Shown: positions 1-12,009 of the stretch, piece after piece
Layout of the letters: each line of letters begins with the position of its first letter
Numbering within the stretch: position 1 is the stretch's first letter
Assembly: GCA_037962975.1 (NCBI GenBank)
Contig: CM075676.1
Span: 42,819,501 to 42,883,500, forward strand
Direction of reading: 5' to 3'
Length of the DNA: 64,000 nucleotides
Origin: Clitoria ternatea
Lineage: Eukaryota; Streptophyta; Magnoliopsida; Fabales; Fabaceae
The notes under the pieces: generated by a model
What the model saw: only the letters and a program-made list of their open reading frames with translations
What the model was told of the DNA's origin: nothing
Database searches by the model: none
Made by a program: the position numbers and the translations under genes

Positions 1-617
1 ATAAACACCATTCTAGGGTTCCTACAATGTGTATCACATTTCCATCTTGCACATTTGTGGCAAACTTCTATTCTCTTAGCTCTTTGTTTTTTAGAATAAG
101 AACTACGTCCCATGTCTGACAAATATTTTATATATATGACTTATGTCATTCGCTAGAAAGACGTACCTTTGCTTTAATAAGCCAACGAACATCCTCTAGA
201 ATGCTAAAATATATGAGTAGCTTTAACCCTCGAACTCGAGCTTTGTAAATTTTGACAACCATGTCACATACAATATAGGGAATCTATCCTTGAGTTTTGC
301 AAGGGTTTGTTCCATTGTCAGATTACTTTGAAACTATAGTTGTTTAGAAAAGAGAAAATAGAAAACAAGGTTATAGAGAATAATAGAGATGAAGAAAGGG
401 AAAAGGTGACAGGTTTCCTTCTATCTAGAACTTGTTTAATGTCATGAGCCTGACGATGCCCTTTAACTACTGCAAGAAAATGATAATAATGCCAAAACAA
501 AAATAGTAATGATGATTGGGACAAGTGTTAGCACTGAGAAAATGATGATGTCAATTAATTGATATCCATTTTTTTATTTTTTTATTTTTTTATTATATAT
601 ATTGTTATTAGGAAAAA
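1..617 (-). other. 3' non-coding region of the Athila-like element
   Basis: This lies downstream of the integrase tail on the minus strand, where Athila elements carry an env-like or non-coding region before the 3' LTR. A 68-codon open stretch at 318-524 (minus) has no recognisable domain. I see no LTR boundary or polypurine tract here. Confidence 0.5.
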
Positions 618-1503
618 TTATTCAAAATATTTAGCATCACACAAATACACATCCATATCTGTGTGCTCTTGGAACTCTTGAAAGAAAGGTTTAAGTCGGT
701 TTCTATTTACCTTAAAAACCTTATTTGTCGCTTTATTTGAAATCTTAATCACACCATAAGGAAAGATATTAGTTATTTCAAATGGGTCTGCCCATTTAAA
801 GAGAAGCTTACCAGATATGAGCTTTAGATACGAATTATACAATAAAACTTTTTTGTACAATAAAACTTTTTTCTCAAGACCTGTTTTTCATAAAAAGATT
901 TGGCTTTTTCTTTATAGATTTTAGAACTTTCATAAGCTTCCAAACGGATTTCTTCAAGTTCCTGTAGTTAGAGTTTCCTTTCTTTGTCGTCCTCATTTAA
1001 GTCCAAGTTACATTGTTTTACTACCTATTAAGCTTTGTGCTCAATTTTCTACAAGTAAGTGACATGATTTTCCAAAAACAATCCTATAGGGTGATATTCC
1101 AATAGATGTTTTATAAGTTGTTCTATAAGCCTAAATAGCATCTTTTAGCCTTTTGCTCCAATCTTTCCTATTTGGTTGCACTGTCTATTTGAAGGATCAT
1201 TTTTAATCCCCAGTTGGATACTTCAGCTTGCCCATTTGTTTGGGGATGATAAGGTGTTGAAACGTTATGCATAACTCCATATTTTTTAAGAAGAGACTTC
1301 ATTTTACGATTGCAAAAATGTGATCCTTGATCATTGATGATGGCTTTAGGAACACCAAACCTGGAAAATATATGTGATCTAACAAAATCTACAATAACTT
1401 TAGAATCATCAGTTTGAGTAGCCTTAGCTTCTACCCATTTAGGCATATAATCGACTATAATTAATATATAAACAAAACCAAAAGATACAGGAAAAGGTCC
1501 CAT
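618..1503 (-). pseudogene. Integrase region of the Athila-like pol, broken
   Basis: The frame at 1168-1503 (minus) reads through an rve integrase core: DYMPKWVEA near the start, then INDQGSHF around the second catalytic Asp, then PYHPQTNGQAE with the catalytic Glu. The frame at 618-860 carries the integrase tail, with KWADPFEI and FKVNRNRLKPFF, the usual C-terminal block of Athila/Tat pol. The two frames are separated by ~300 bp without a continuous reading frame. The function in a live element would be insertion of retrotransposon cDNA. Here it is a relic. Confidence 0.85.
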
Positions 1504-1889
1504 GAAATCTATGCCTTATAGGTCAAAAATTTCACAAAGTAACAGGTTATTGAGGCATCTCATTTCTATGAGATGTTTCCCATTCTTTGACATTGTTTAA
1601 AAGCCTTACAAAATGTATATGCGTCATAAAAAATTGTTGGCCAAACAACCAGATTCTAACACTTTCTTTGATGTACGTTGAGGTCCAAAATGTCCACCAT
1701 ATGCATATGTATGACAAAATGTAAGAATGGAATAAAATTCATTTTCAGGCATATATTTTCTAATAAATTGGTCAATACAAAGTTTCCATAAGTAAGGATC
1801 ATCCTAAACATAGTATTTAGAATCACTTTTTAGCTTTATTATTTGTTGTTTAGATGCATGTATGAGAGTAATAGAAGCAACTAAGTAGT

Positions 1890-2332
1890 TTACCGAATTA
1901 GCAAACCATGGAGTGGAATCATGTATTCCCATAAATTGTTCATAAGGGAAACGCTAATGGAAGTTAGGTCAAGTTCTTTTTCAATTCTACTTAAATGATC
2001 CGCCACTAAATTTTTTACTTTAATTTTATCCCTAATTTTAATGTCAAACTCTTGGAGCAACAACATCCACCTGATTAATCTTGGTTTTGCATCTGGTTTC
2101 TTTAAAAGGAACTTTAATGCTCCATGATCTGAAAATACAACCACTTTTAAACCAAGCAAATAAGATTTGAATTTATCAAGTGCAAACACAATAGCAAGTA
2201 GTTTTTTTTTGTGGTACTATAATTAATTTGTGTAGCATCCAAAGTTTGTAAGGCATAGTAAATGACATGTTGTACTTTACATACTTTTTGAGCAAGAACA
2301 ACTCCTAATGCATAATTTGATGCATCACACAT
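1890..2332 (-). pseudogene. RNase H region of the Athila-like pol, broken
   Basis: Two overlapping minus-strand frames together cover a retroelement RNase H domain. 2147-2332 begins MCDASNYALGVVLAQ, holding the first catalytic Asp block. 1890-2189 holds FSDHGALKFLLKK and ends NLVADHLSRIE, a typical RNase H end (ADxLSR). A frameshift near 2190, in a run of T residues at about 2200-2210, separates them. The domain would degrade the RNA strand during reverse transcription. Confidence 0.87.
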
Positions 2333-2344
2333 AAGTTCAAATAG

Positions 2345-3503
2345 AAGTGACCAATCTGGTGCCTCGATGATAGGAGTGGTAGTTAAAGTTTTCTTTAAGA
2401 AATCAAAAGCCTCTTTACATTTGTCATTAAAATCGAATGTTATATTTTTTTTAGTAAGTTAGACAACAAAAGGGCTATCTTACTGAAGTTTTTTATAAAT
2501 CGCTTATAAAAACCTATATGACCAAGAAAAGAATGAATATCTCATACACAAGAAGGATAAGGTAATTGAGAAATTACATCAATTTTTACAGGATCTACTT
2601 CTATTCCTTTTTTTAGATATTACATGACTTAAAACTATTCCTTCGTCTACCATGAAGTGACATTTCTCATAATTAAGAACAAGGTTAGTTTCAATGCAAT
2701 TATGTAATACTATATCTAGACTATTTAAGCAAGCATTAAATGATGAACCATATATTGTGAAATCATCCATAAATACTTCCATACCATTTTCAAGGAAATC
2801 AGCAAAGATACTAATCATGCATCACTGAAAGGTACCAGGGTCATTGCATAAGCCAAAAGGCATCATCCTATAGGCAAAACGAAAGGAACGTGTAAATGTT
2901 ATTTTTTTCTTGATCTTCTGGTGCAATGTAAATTTGTAATTAACCTAAAAATCCATCTAAAAAATAGTAATGAGACTTACTTGCCAATTATTCCAACATT
3001 TGATCAATGAAAACCAAAGGAATGTGGTCCTTTTGGGTTGCTTTGTTAAGCTTTTTGTATTCAATGCATATTCGCCAACTATTCTGAATTCTAATGGGAA
3101 TTAGTTAATTATTTTCATTCTTGACCACTATGATTCCAGACTTCTTGGGAACCACTTGTATAGGGCTGACCCAAGTTCTATCTAATATGGGGTAAATGAT
3201 ATCGGCTTGCAACAATTTTGTTACCTTTTTCTTAACTACATCCAGGATTTGGGGATTAAGTCTTATTTATGGTTGCCTTACTGGTTTCACTTCTTTCTCT
3301 AGTAGAATTCTATGCATACACATAGAAAGGATAATACTTGGAATATCTGCCAAAGTCCAACCAATTGCTTTCTTATGTTTTTTAATAATCTGCAACAACC
3401 TTGTTTCTTGATCAACATTTAATTTGTTAGAAATAATCACTAGAAGATTCTTACCTAAATATGCATACTTTAAATGTTCAGGAAGAGGTTTTAACCTTAA
3501 CAT
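2345..3503 (-). pseudogene. Reverse transcriptase region of the Athila-like pol, broken
   Basis: The frame at 3267-3503 (minus) matches the segment just before RT in Athila pol: LKPLPEHLKYAYLG, then HKKAIGWTLADI, then CMHRILLE. The frame at 2579-2818 carries the active-site block MEVFMDDFTIYGSSF (FMDD instead of the commoner YVDD), then NLVLNYEKCHFMV. The fingers and palm region between them (2820-3266) is out of frame and contains stops. The stretch 3504-4117 between RT and protease is open only in short pieces (for example 3555-3770) and shows no recognised domain. Confidence 0.86.
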
Positions 3504-4117
3504 AAGAGGCTATATTATAGAAGGAATCAATTTGGTTATACTTTTCTTAGCAACTTATACTTTAATAGAATCAGAGGTATCTGTAACTGCTTTAATCAAT
3601 TTATTGCACTTTGATTCTGTTGAAACAACAACTGGAACAATGTTTTCTATTTTAAGGGAGCTTGCATCGTTATTATCACAAAGCAAATATTTCTCAATTT
3701 TAGCATACACATTAGATTGATGAGAATCCATGCATGAATTATAAATAAATGAATCATAAAAATCAGACAATACAGGTAAATCAACATCATCAAATAACTT
3801 AATAATATTATTATCAACTAAATCAGTTATTAAACCAATTCAAAAAACAAAATGGTTCTCAGTAGGATGCTTCATAGCATCTAAAATGTTGAATCTAACT
3901 ACACCATCTTCAAATTCGATGGAAAGTGTTCTTACATGTACATCTATCTTTGTCTTGGATGTTTTTAAGAATAGTCAACCTAAAATGGCTGGAGCTTTAT
4001 TGGTGTAAATCTCACTCTCCATATCTAGAATATAAAAATCTACAGGAAAACGTAAATCATTAACTTTAACAAGGACATCTTCAATGATTCCTACAGGATG
4101 TGCAGAGCTTCAATTTT

Positions 4118-4399
4118 CTAACAATTAACCACACCTGTAGTTTGCAAAGAACCAAGGGAAAGTGAAGTAAATACAGTCATAGGAATAACATTAATGGATG
4201 CACCTAAGTCTAGTATAGCATTTTCAAATTTGTTATTGCCTATTATGCATGGAATGGTAAATGTCCTAGGGTCTTTACATTTTTCTAGTATATGTGACAA
4301 AGGTTTCTCAATTAGTGCAAAAACATTTCTACTTATATTAATATTTTCATTGCCTTTTAGTATTTTTTTTAGCACATAGGTTTTTAAGGAATTTGGCAT
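4118..4399 (-). pseudogene. Retropepsin-like protease region of the Athila-like element
   Basis: The frame reads RTFTIPCIIGNNKFENAILDLGASINVIP. DLGAS followed by NVIP is the Athila/Tat version of the D-[TS]-G aspartic protease active site. The upstream stretch (KILKGNENINISRN) is the usual low-conservation linker. In a live element the protease would cut the gag-pol polyprotein. Here it is cut off from gag and RT by stops. Confidence 0.85.
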
Positions 4400-6155
4400 A
4401 TCTTGAGATATACTTGATGGCTTCTAATAAAGATATATTTATCTTCATTTTTCAAAATGTTTCCAAGATCTCCTTATCCATTTTCTTATTTTGTATAGAT
4501 TTTTGTCTTTGTGGAAATGGAAGAGGGATATGTTATTTATCAGGACTTGCTACAAAAGGAGGATTTGTTAGAGATATATCACCATTATTACTTGAACTAT
4601 CTAAAACTTCTTTTGTATGTTTTTCTGTGATAATAGTATTTTTAGTTTGTTGTTGTTTTTTTGATCCATGGATAGCTTTACCAAATCTTAGAGTAATTAC
4701 ATTTACATTTTTAGGATTGACAATTGTCTGAGCGGGTAAGTTATCTGAACCTTGAGACTACAAATGGTTTAAAGATGTAGCCAATTGACTCATCTGGTTT
4801 TCAAGAGTCTAAATTGTGGCCTCAGTTTTCTTTTGGAAGTTCAAATTATCTACTGCTATTTGCTTTATCAATTCCTCCAAATTTGATTTCTCAGTGGACG
4901 GTACAACTATTTATGTAGTTTGTTTGTAGATGATGAGGTTGATAAGGTCTGCTTGGTCCAGTATTTGTCTGAAAAGGTGCATGAGGTTGTTGTGAGGAAT
5001 TACCTCATCTTAAATTAGGGTGATTCCTCTAACCAGGATTATATTTGTTGGAAGAGATATCATAATTTTTATGTTGTTGTTGTGGCAGTCTGCTGTTGTA
5101 TATGTTGGCAGCACATACTTGAGGATTTTCATCAGGAATTTTAGCTTCCTGCAGTGTAGGACAATAATCGGTATAATGATCTATAGAAGTTTAGATGGCA
5201 CATACCTTAGTAGGGGTTATAGGTTGTTGTTTTTGAGATACAATAACATTTTTCATAAGAGTTGCTAGTTCAATAAACTTATTTTCCCATTTTTATCTCC
5301 ATCATTAGTAGTTTAAATCTCATGGACTCCTCTAATTACTACAAAATTATTCCTAGTGGCATATTGTTGAGCATTAGAGGCCATGTTCTCAATTAAAGTT
5401 TTTACTATATTTGTAGTTTTATTTTGTAAAGCACCACTACTAGCTGCATCAACTAAAGTTCTATCCATTATATCAAGACCTTCATAGAAATATTGTATAA
5501 GAAGTTGGTTTGTAATTTAGTGATGGGGACAACTAGCACGTAATCTTTTAAATATTTCCCAGTATTCATAAAGATTTTCCTGGTTATGTTATCAGATGTC
5601 ACATATTTCTTTTCTAATTGAGGAAGTTCTTGAAGCAGGGAAAAAAGTTTCAAGAAACATTTTATTGAGGTCATCCTAGCTAGTCATGGAGCCTGGAAGA
5701 AGTAAAATAATCAATCATTAGTGGCATCTGCTAGGGAGAAAGGAAAAAACTTTAAGTTTTACATGTTCTTCTTAAACCCCTTTAGGTTTCATGGTAGAGC
5801 AAAGGATATCAAATGCTTTTAAGTATTTATGAGGATCTTAACCTGCACGACCATAAAACTTAGGCAACAAATAAACTAAACCAGTTTTAAGCACAAAAGA
5901 AACCTTTTCCTCAATATATAAGATGCATGATGTTTGATTAGTGACATTTGGTGTAGCTAGTTCTCTCAATGTCTTTTTATCCACGTTATACAAATATTTC
6001 GAATTTGAAGAATCAATTTCACTCTTTATGTTATCAGCTACAATATTATTATTTGTTTGGTTATTATTGCCTAATAGTCTCTTGTATGATCTAAGTAGTT
6101 AATGAAATGTTCTGTCTATTTTAGAATCAAAAGGATGTAATGGTTCAAGATTAAA
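4400..6155 (-). pseudogene. gag region of the Athila-like element, broken
   Basis: Minus-strand translation of about 5290-5510 gives LIQYFYEGLDIMDRTL, DAASSGALQNKTT and LIENMASNAQQYATRNN, matching the conserved Athila gag core (retrotransposon gag family). The frame at 5468-5674 carries part of the adjacent N-terminal side with a shift. No long open frame survives. On its 5' side the gag/leader is interrupted at 6156-6158 by a CACTA insertion, and the sequence resumes at 7456. Confidence 0.8.
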
Positions 6156-6309
6156 TCTCACTAGTGTATATTAGGGTTTTAACCATGGTTAAAATTAGCC
6201 TTTAACCACGGTTCTACAACCGTGGTTGTTCCCAGCGTGGTTATAGGTGTGGACTTTTAACCACGGTTTTGAACCGTGGTGAGAAACAGCATATAACCAC
6301 GGTTCAAAA

Positions 6310-6905
6310 TAACCGTGATTAAATCCTCATCTCCTTTAATCCTCTCAAAATCAGCCATGGTTCTAGAAGCTCCTTCAATTGATTGATTTCCTTTTCCCCA
6401 TCAGATGGCAACTTCACTTCTTCTTTATTTACATGTTTCTCCAATTGACCAATCTGAATCCTACACTCCTGGGCCTTCTCCACTTTAGTTTTGGCTCTCT
6501 CCCTTTTCAACAATCTTACTCTTCTCTTCTTCCAGTAACTTGCAAGCTTCCGCTGCTCTATTTTCACATACTACAAAGCAAACCAAACATTCATGTCGAT
6601 ACCCTAATCTTGAAAAATAAAATTACGTATATAAATAATTAAATAAAAGAGACTTACCTTTCTTGTTCTGAGGCTAAATTTCGTTGATTGTGTTCGAGAA
6701 TGGTGATAGCTTGGCGTAGAGCATTACACGATTCTCGCGCCTATTTTCGCATTTCTTCTTCCACTGCGAAAAGTAACGAAATGAGAAAAGGTTAAAATCA
6801 AAAAGAAAAAGAAAAGTGAATGGGTGAATGAAAGAAAGAGGTACATGTTCACAGCAAGCGTTGGTGGAATTAGATCTCAGATTCAATGCCATGCGAAGAA
6901 TGAGC
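6310..6905 (-). pseudogene. Coiled-coil gene exons captured by the CACTA element
   Basis: The minus strand shows three exon-like blocks with plausible splice sites. The first starts at an ATG near 6893 (MALNLRSNSTNACCEH) and ends before GTACCT. The second follows TTTTCGCAG and, in one frame, reads ESCNALRQAITILEHNQ then RNLASEQE, ending before GTAAGT. The third (about 6575-6310) reads ENRAAEACKLLEEEKSKIVE and, after a frameshift, KVEKAQECRIQIGQLEKHV. Heptad-like spacing indicates a coiled coil. An in-frame TAG in block two and the frameshift in block three make it a pseudogene. I do not recognise the parent gene. Confidence 0.6.
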
Positions 6906-7047
6906 AACAGTGTTTTACCGATAAGAGAAGAGAAGAAGACGAGGAATGGGAACAGAGAGAGTTGTGGGTGGGGAGGGAAATGAAGAGTCGAAAGTTACTT
7001 CAGAAAAGTGAAATGAGTTGCGGGGGAGGGAAATGAAATAATAATTG

Positions 7048-7437
7048 GGGATATAACCACGGTTGTAAAGTAACCGTGGTAATAGGGGTGATATGACCAC
7101 GGTTCTATAGTAACCGTGGTTATAGGGGAGTTTAAAATTTTAAATTTTAAAATTTTAATTGAGGATATGACCACGGTTGTAAAGTAACAGTGGTAATAGG
7201 GGTGATATGACCACGGTTCTAAAGTAACCGTGGTTATAAGGGAGTTTAAAATTTTAAATTATAAAATTTTAATTGGGGATATGACCACGGTTCTAAAGTA
7301 ACCGTGGTTATAGAGGTGATATAACCACGGTTCCGCATCAACCGTGATTAAACATGTTTCCTATAATTTCAAAAATGTCACCATGTTTTTTATGACTACG
7401 GTTATCACTTAACCGTGATTAAATCCTGTCGTCATAT
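7048..7437. repeat. CACTA subterminal repeat array (ACCACGGTT / AACCGTGG)
   Basis: Repeated 20-30 bp hairpin-like units combine ACCACGGTT with AACCGTGG, spaced by AT-rich runs such as AAAATTTTAAATT. A matching but shorter cluster lies at 6180-6325. Such arrays are where TNPA-type proteins bind in CACTA elements. The role is inferred from family knowledge. Confidence 0.85.
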
Positions 7438-7775
7438 CTATTTTTTGCACTAGTGTCTAGTCATGCAGAATACATATATACATATTGAAAGAAAATACTA
7501 CAACTACGTAGTAAAAGGAAAAAGTTATCATTTTAATTATGTAGTTCTTAGAACATATATTTAAATATTTAAATATTTTATTTTTATATATATATTTTTT
7601 GTTTTTTTAAATGGTTGAAAATGATCACTAGAAAATAATTAAAAATATAATAAAGTGAATTTTTTTAATTTTTTAAATAAGCTCATATTTAACCAAACTT
7701 GAATATTTTCCAAACACTAAAAAAAATGTAAACATATTAGGTAACCAATTAAATGCAAATAACTAGGACCAAAAG

Positions 7776-7793
7776 TCTCCGACAACAGCGCTA
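7776..7793 (-). other. Primer-binding site of the Athila-like element (tRNA-Asp-like)
   Basis: Read on the minus strand this is TAGCGCTGTTGTCGGAGA, a mutated form of the tRNA-Asp-complementary PBS typical of Athila/Tat elements. It starts a few bases inside the LTR end at 7798, as required. The segment 7459-7775 between it and the CACTA insertion is AT-rich leader without coding signal. Confidence 0.8.
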
Positions 7794-7797
7794 AATT

Positions 7798-9418
7798 TGA
7801 CACACTGTCATTGTCGGGTTAAATAAAAAGTTAAATTAATGTAGTATAAGGTAACAAACCTTAGTCGTTTCTCGAGGACCTTAATCAAATTAAGTACACT
7901 TAATTTTTATAACAAAAGAAGGGTTTATAGTTGAGATTGGAAGGAAAACTAAATAATTATACAATAATGTGAAAAGTAAATTTATGAGGTGATAAATCAA
8001 ATTTAGAAACAACAAACCCAAGGAATTAATAAATCTTTAATTAACTAATCGTTGATCACAAATATGATTAAATATAATTAATTTCTCAATCTTGAATCAC
8101 TTAGAATTCCTAAACGATTATATTCCAGAAAATCTTCTAAAATCAAATTAATGAACTAATAAGAACAATCAATCGATATATTCTTATTAATTACTAAGAT
8201 AACTTTAAAATCATAATTTGGTTGAGTTAAGAAACTAAATAGAAATCGCTTATTTAATGCTTTAATCTTTGTTCTCAAATTGATTATTGATTAACCAACC
8301 AACATCATTTTAGATTATAGATTGTTTAATTGTATATCAATCAGTTATACACTTAAATAATCTACTATCATAAGTATTTGAGAGACAAATAAAAGTAATC
8401 ATTTTCAATCAAAATATTAAGAGGAAGAACTCAAAGTTAACATAAAGAAAAATTAAATTCCTTGAATTGATTTTAAAAGATAAAGCTTTCATGATGATTT
8501 TAAACAATGAAAGATAAATTTAAGTTAACTATAACTTTGATTATAAAAGTAAATAACAAATAATGAAATTAACTTACTTCATATTGAGCAAGAGAAATAA
8601 AAACCGTAACTTGAGGAATGAAATATAAAGCAAATAAATAAAGCAAGAGAAAGAAGAACTAAAACTTAAGAAATTAAAGTAAAGACATTGAAATGTAATG
8701 AAAACTTAAGCATGTATTTATTGTGTATCTCTTGTGTGTCTTCCTTAAAACTTCAAGCATCAATTTATAGCTAAGGTATCAGAGCACTACATACTCATGT
8801 GTTAAACATTGATATAATTTTTCCAATATTGGTGGGGTTGAGATTACATAAATTCAAAGAAAAGATAATGGTACTTTTTGAAATTCATCATTCTTCACAT
8901 TTTCCATCGTTTACATCAAATCTGACCCTTTAGATGACATAATTTCACCAAACCTTCAACATAAAAGTTGTAAATATTTATCTTATTAAATATTTGGAGC
9001 AAGAATCATGTTATTTGGACATCTAAAGCTCGAGATATGTGTAAATTAGTAAACTATGTCAGTGCTGGTGGGACAAATGCGGGTTGAATGATTCAAGCTC
9101 CATTTCTTCATCATTTCCAGATGCAAAATAACCAATTCTTATCATCATAATGTAGACCTTTGTCTTAACTTTCTATGGGCCTCAAGATCCGCCCAATTCG
9201 ATCATAAATGCCTAAGTTATGACTAAAACAAGACAGGACACTCAAGATACAAACAAAAAATGAAAATTAAAACATATATACATAATACTTCAATTAAACT
9301 AAACAACATAAAACTTAATTAAAATACTATCATTAAATATAGTAAATATATAATAAAGAAAATATATAATAAATCCCAAGTGTAAAACTATAACAAATGT
9401 ATTAAAATTCATTCATCA
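7798..9418 (-). repeat. 5' LTR of the Athila-like element
   Basis: The segment is bounded by TG at 7798 and CA at 9417-9418 and abuts the PBS. Its minus-strand start is TGATGAATGAATTTTAATAC, a usual LTR opening for this group. A candidate TATA box (TATAAAT, minus strand) lies near 8763-8769. Length is about 1621 bp. The partner LTR is outside the window, so neither insertion age nor the outer boundary can be confirmed. Confidence 0.78.
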
Positions 9419-10622
9419 GTTAGCATCACCAAGGATTTCAATTCAAATCCATCATTATACATAGCATGCAACAATTAACTTCAATCAATTCACAATCATA
9501 ACTAAACTACCTCAAGCTTATATTATTATCATCAATACAATATAATCAACCATTATAATTCTTTTATTGAAACCTTATGCAATTAACAACATACACATAT
9601 TTGAACAAAATCCAATTTCATATTCATTGATCACAACAACACATTAAGATGGGGTATAATGTCAATCACATCATAATCAATATCATCAATTCCCATAATC
9701 ATAACAAAATCAATCAAACATAACTATGCACATATACCCCTATTTGTTCATAATCTATACATTTAAAATATAAATGTTCCTCCTAGCTGGTATTGACTAT
9801 TACAATTGCTCACAACGTTTCCCAACACTTTCCGTTCACTAGTTTATTGATTCAACAATTTCTAAAATTAACAATAATTCAATCTTAGTATCCATTAGCT
9901 ATTAAAATCTCATTTCAGTGATAAAACATTAATTGATCATAATTTTGATAAGCTACGACTTACTGAAATGTGTCGACCAACACCAATCCTAAATTTCGAA
10001 GGACTCCATCCAACGCCAAGGTTTACGATGGCTCCAAAATGGTTCCTACACCATGTAAAACTCAAGATTAAGGTTTGAAACCTCAAGATGAAACCAACGA
10101 AGCGACGAGGTAACTTTAATACTTACCAAAACAAAGAGAATCCAAAAGCCCAACAACACCAAGGCTGCCCACACCCAATTTAGATGTCGAAATGACCTAG
10201 AATCGCATGCAATTAAGAGAATTGAGAGTGGGGTTTGAGAACCAACAAAAATCGAAGTGACTTTGAAGCTTATCTCTTGGAAATCAATGAAGTTTAAGCT
10301 TCTCCCTTTTCTACAATGGTTGCTTGAGAATGAGAAGGAGGAAGAAATGGAGTTGAAACATGCCCAGGCTTAGTGGAAATTTGAAGAAGAAGAAGAAGTG
10401 ATAAGGTGGAGTGGAGTCGTGGAGGAGAAAGCCAATGGCAGTGGCTATGTTTTTCCTTTTAGTGCATTTAGTCAGTTTTTTGCAATTAATCGGGTAACCT
10501 CGATTACTCTAAATGTACGTAGATAATTCCAAAATTAACTTAACCGTCAATAATTAATTGAACACTCCTCATTTAATTATTGACTAATAAAATTAACCAA
10601 TAACTAAATTCAAGATGTTACA
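9419..10622 (-). repeat. Remnant of a TGTAACATC-type (Tekay/Del-like) LTR
   Basis: The right edge on the plus strand is CAAGATGTTACA, so the minus strand opens TGTAACATCTTG, the signature start of many Tekay/Del chromovirus LTRs in plants. The rest is AT-rich and non-coding. The other end is not visible because the Athila-like 5' LTR abuts at 9418. No gag or pol was seen. Confidence 0.6.
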
Positions 10623-11025
10623 CTTATTATAATCGATTTTTTTATTAAATTAGATCGATTCTTATCCAATTAAAAAAATCTAACTCAGCTTTGATTTAGA
10701 TAATTGAGTTAAATAAGTAAATATGATCTGATATTTTGCCCTAATAATTAGAATAAACATTGCAACTTATAATAACAATGATTTATTAATTTAACTCAAC
10801 TATTTAGGTAAACATCAGTTGGAAATTGCCAATAATTTAACATCAATCAGAGCCGGAACAATATATTGAAAAAGATCGAGCAACTACTTCTTGATTCTTA
10901 AATTCATTTACCATCTTCGTTCAAAATCATTAATCATCTTTGAATAGTGGCCCAACGTCCTCCATTTGTTTGAAATTTTCAATGCTAAAAAATGTTTTTA
11001 AAATCAGATTACTCATTAAATTGGT
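10623..11025. other. Non-coding AT-rich DNA, nothing recognised
   Basis: No open frame, terminal repeat or family motif was identified between the LTR remnant and the LINE tail. Confidence 0.5.
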
Positions 11026-11290
11026 AAACATTTTTTTTATCAGCAAAAATTATATTAAAAATGGTACAAGGGGTATCTTAACCCATATACAAAAATAGGA
11101 AAATTACAAGTCAAAAAACCTCTAGAAAAACTTTTCAACTGAGACTTAAGTCAAACCCAACTTCTAATACCAACTCAAACATTTTCAACGGACAAACAAC
11201 ATCATTCCTAAAAATAATATTATTACGTCCACCCTAAATTGTCCAAATAGTAGCAAACCAGATAGCAACAAATTTAACCAAATCATAATA
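11026..11290 (-). mobile_element. 3' end of an L1-type LINE, 5'-truncated
   Basis: Translated on the minus strand, about 11110-11290 gives KFVAIWFATIWTI, then GGRNNIIFRNDVV, then KMFELVLEVGFDLSLS. This is the C-terminal zf-RVT region of plant L1 reverse transcriptase, with one in-frame stop. The 3' tail after the coding part ends in a T-run on the plus strand (11032-11039), an A-tail when read on the minus strand. The left boundary is the A-tail. The right boundary is approximate. The fragment is far too short for activity. Confidence 0.7.
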
Positions 11291-11683
11291 AAATTAAGAT
11301 CTAAAATATGATTAAAATAGTTATTATAAAGAATTAATTCAAATCAATTTATGATGCAACTAATTAGACTGATTGATTTAATTCAATTTTGAAATGAATG
11401 ATATTGAAGTGCTAAATTCAATTTTGCAGCACATGGATATCGACATCAATTCAATTGTCAAAAGTTGACTTATACTCAAGAAAATGGGAAAATGGCCTTT
11501 TCCGAAAAGAAGATAAAATTTTGGAGAAATTTCGGAACTGACAAAGAAAATTGAAATCAACAGTACTTCAATATTTTTTTTTTTAAAAAAAATCCCGTTA
11601 GGCCCGCATCATGGATAAGAATTCTAGAGTTTAATATCATATATCTCTCGGCATATTGTATGATCAGGGTGCTGTAGTATTAG
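11291..11683. other. Non-coding stretch left of the Mutator-like element
   Basis: AT-rich and without a recognised gene. It contains the 20-bp sequence at 11651-11670 that recurs exactly at 14468-14487. Confidence 0.5.
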
Positions 11684-11947
11684 TTTTCGTATGGGTAAAA
11701 TATACACATGGTCCTCTAAGTTTATCCAAAGTCTCACTTTGGTCCTAAATATGTTTTTTGTCCCAGTTTGGTCCTACACGTTTATAAAACGTATCAAACT
11801 TTTCCCCTCGGTTAACACCGTTAGAAATTTGGACGGAAATGTGATGTGGCACTGTTAAGTGACACGTGTCACAATTTGGTTGGTGACACATGTCACAATC
11901 TGATAGGCTGAGTGGTTTAGCTTGAAAATTAAAAATATTTTGCCTTC

Positions 11948-12009
11948 CATGGGACTTGAACTTAGCACCTTTAAGTGACAAAGGAAGTTCTTTTACCACT
12001 AGACCAAGG
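11948..12009 (-). other. tRNA-like A-box/B-box module in left TIR
   Basis: The minus strand reads CTTGGTCTAGTGGTAAAAG, close to a tRNA A box, followed ~35 bp later by TAAGTTCAAGTCCCATG, close to a B box. It is the inverted partner of the module at 12637-12700. No complete cloverleaf can be drawn by eye, so it is not called a tRNA gene. Confidence 0.5.

Larger units (their letters stand above)
6159..7455. mobile_element. Non-autonomous CACTA element, 1297 bp, TSD TCT
   Basis: The element begins CACTAGTG and ends CACTAGTG, with 3-bp target duplications TCT at 6156-6158 and 7456-7458, the hallmark of CACTA (En/Spm) transposons. Both ends hold many inverted copies of a motif pairing ACCACGGTT with AACCGTGGT, the expected TNPA-binding subterminal repeats. 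There is no transposase. The middle holds exon-like gene fragments (6310-6905). It sits inside the Athila-like element, so it inserted later. Exact TIRs and TSD suggest it is younger than the heavily mutated host element. Confidence 0.92.
1..9418 (-). mobile_element. Athila-like Ty3/gypsy LTR retrotransposon, decayed, 3' end beyond window
   Basis: On the minus strand the order is 5' LTR (7798-9418), primer-binding site, leader, gag, protease, reverse transcriptase, RNase H, integrase and 3' non-coding DNA running off the left edge. This is Ty3/gypsy order. The lineage call is by recognition: FMDD at the RT active site, a tRNA-Asp-like PBS, a gag with LIQYFYEGL and DAASSGAL, and a long (1.6 kb) LTR all fit Athila/Tat elements. 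Every domain is interrupted by stops and frameshifts, so the copy cannot make functional proteins. A CACTA element (6159-7455) is inserted between gag and the PBS. The 3' LTR is not in the window, so the full length cannot be given. Confidence 0.88.
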
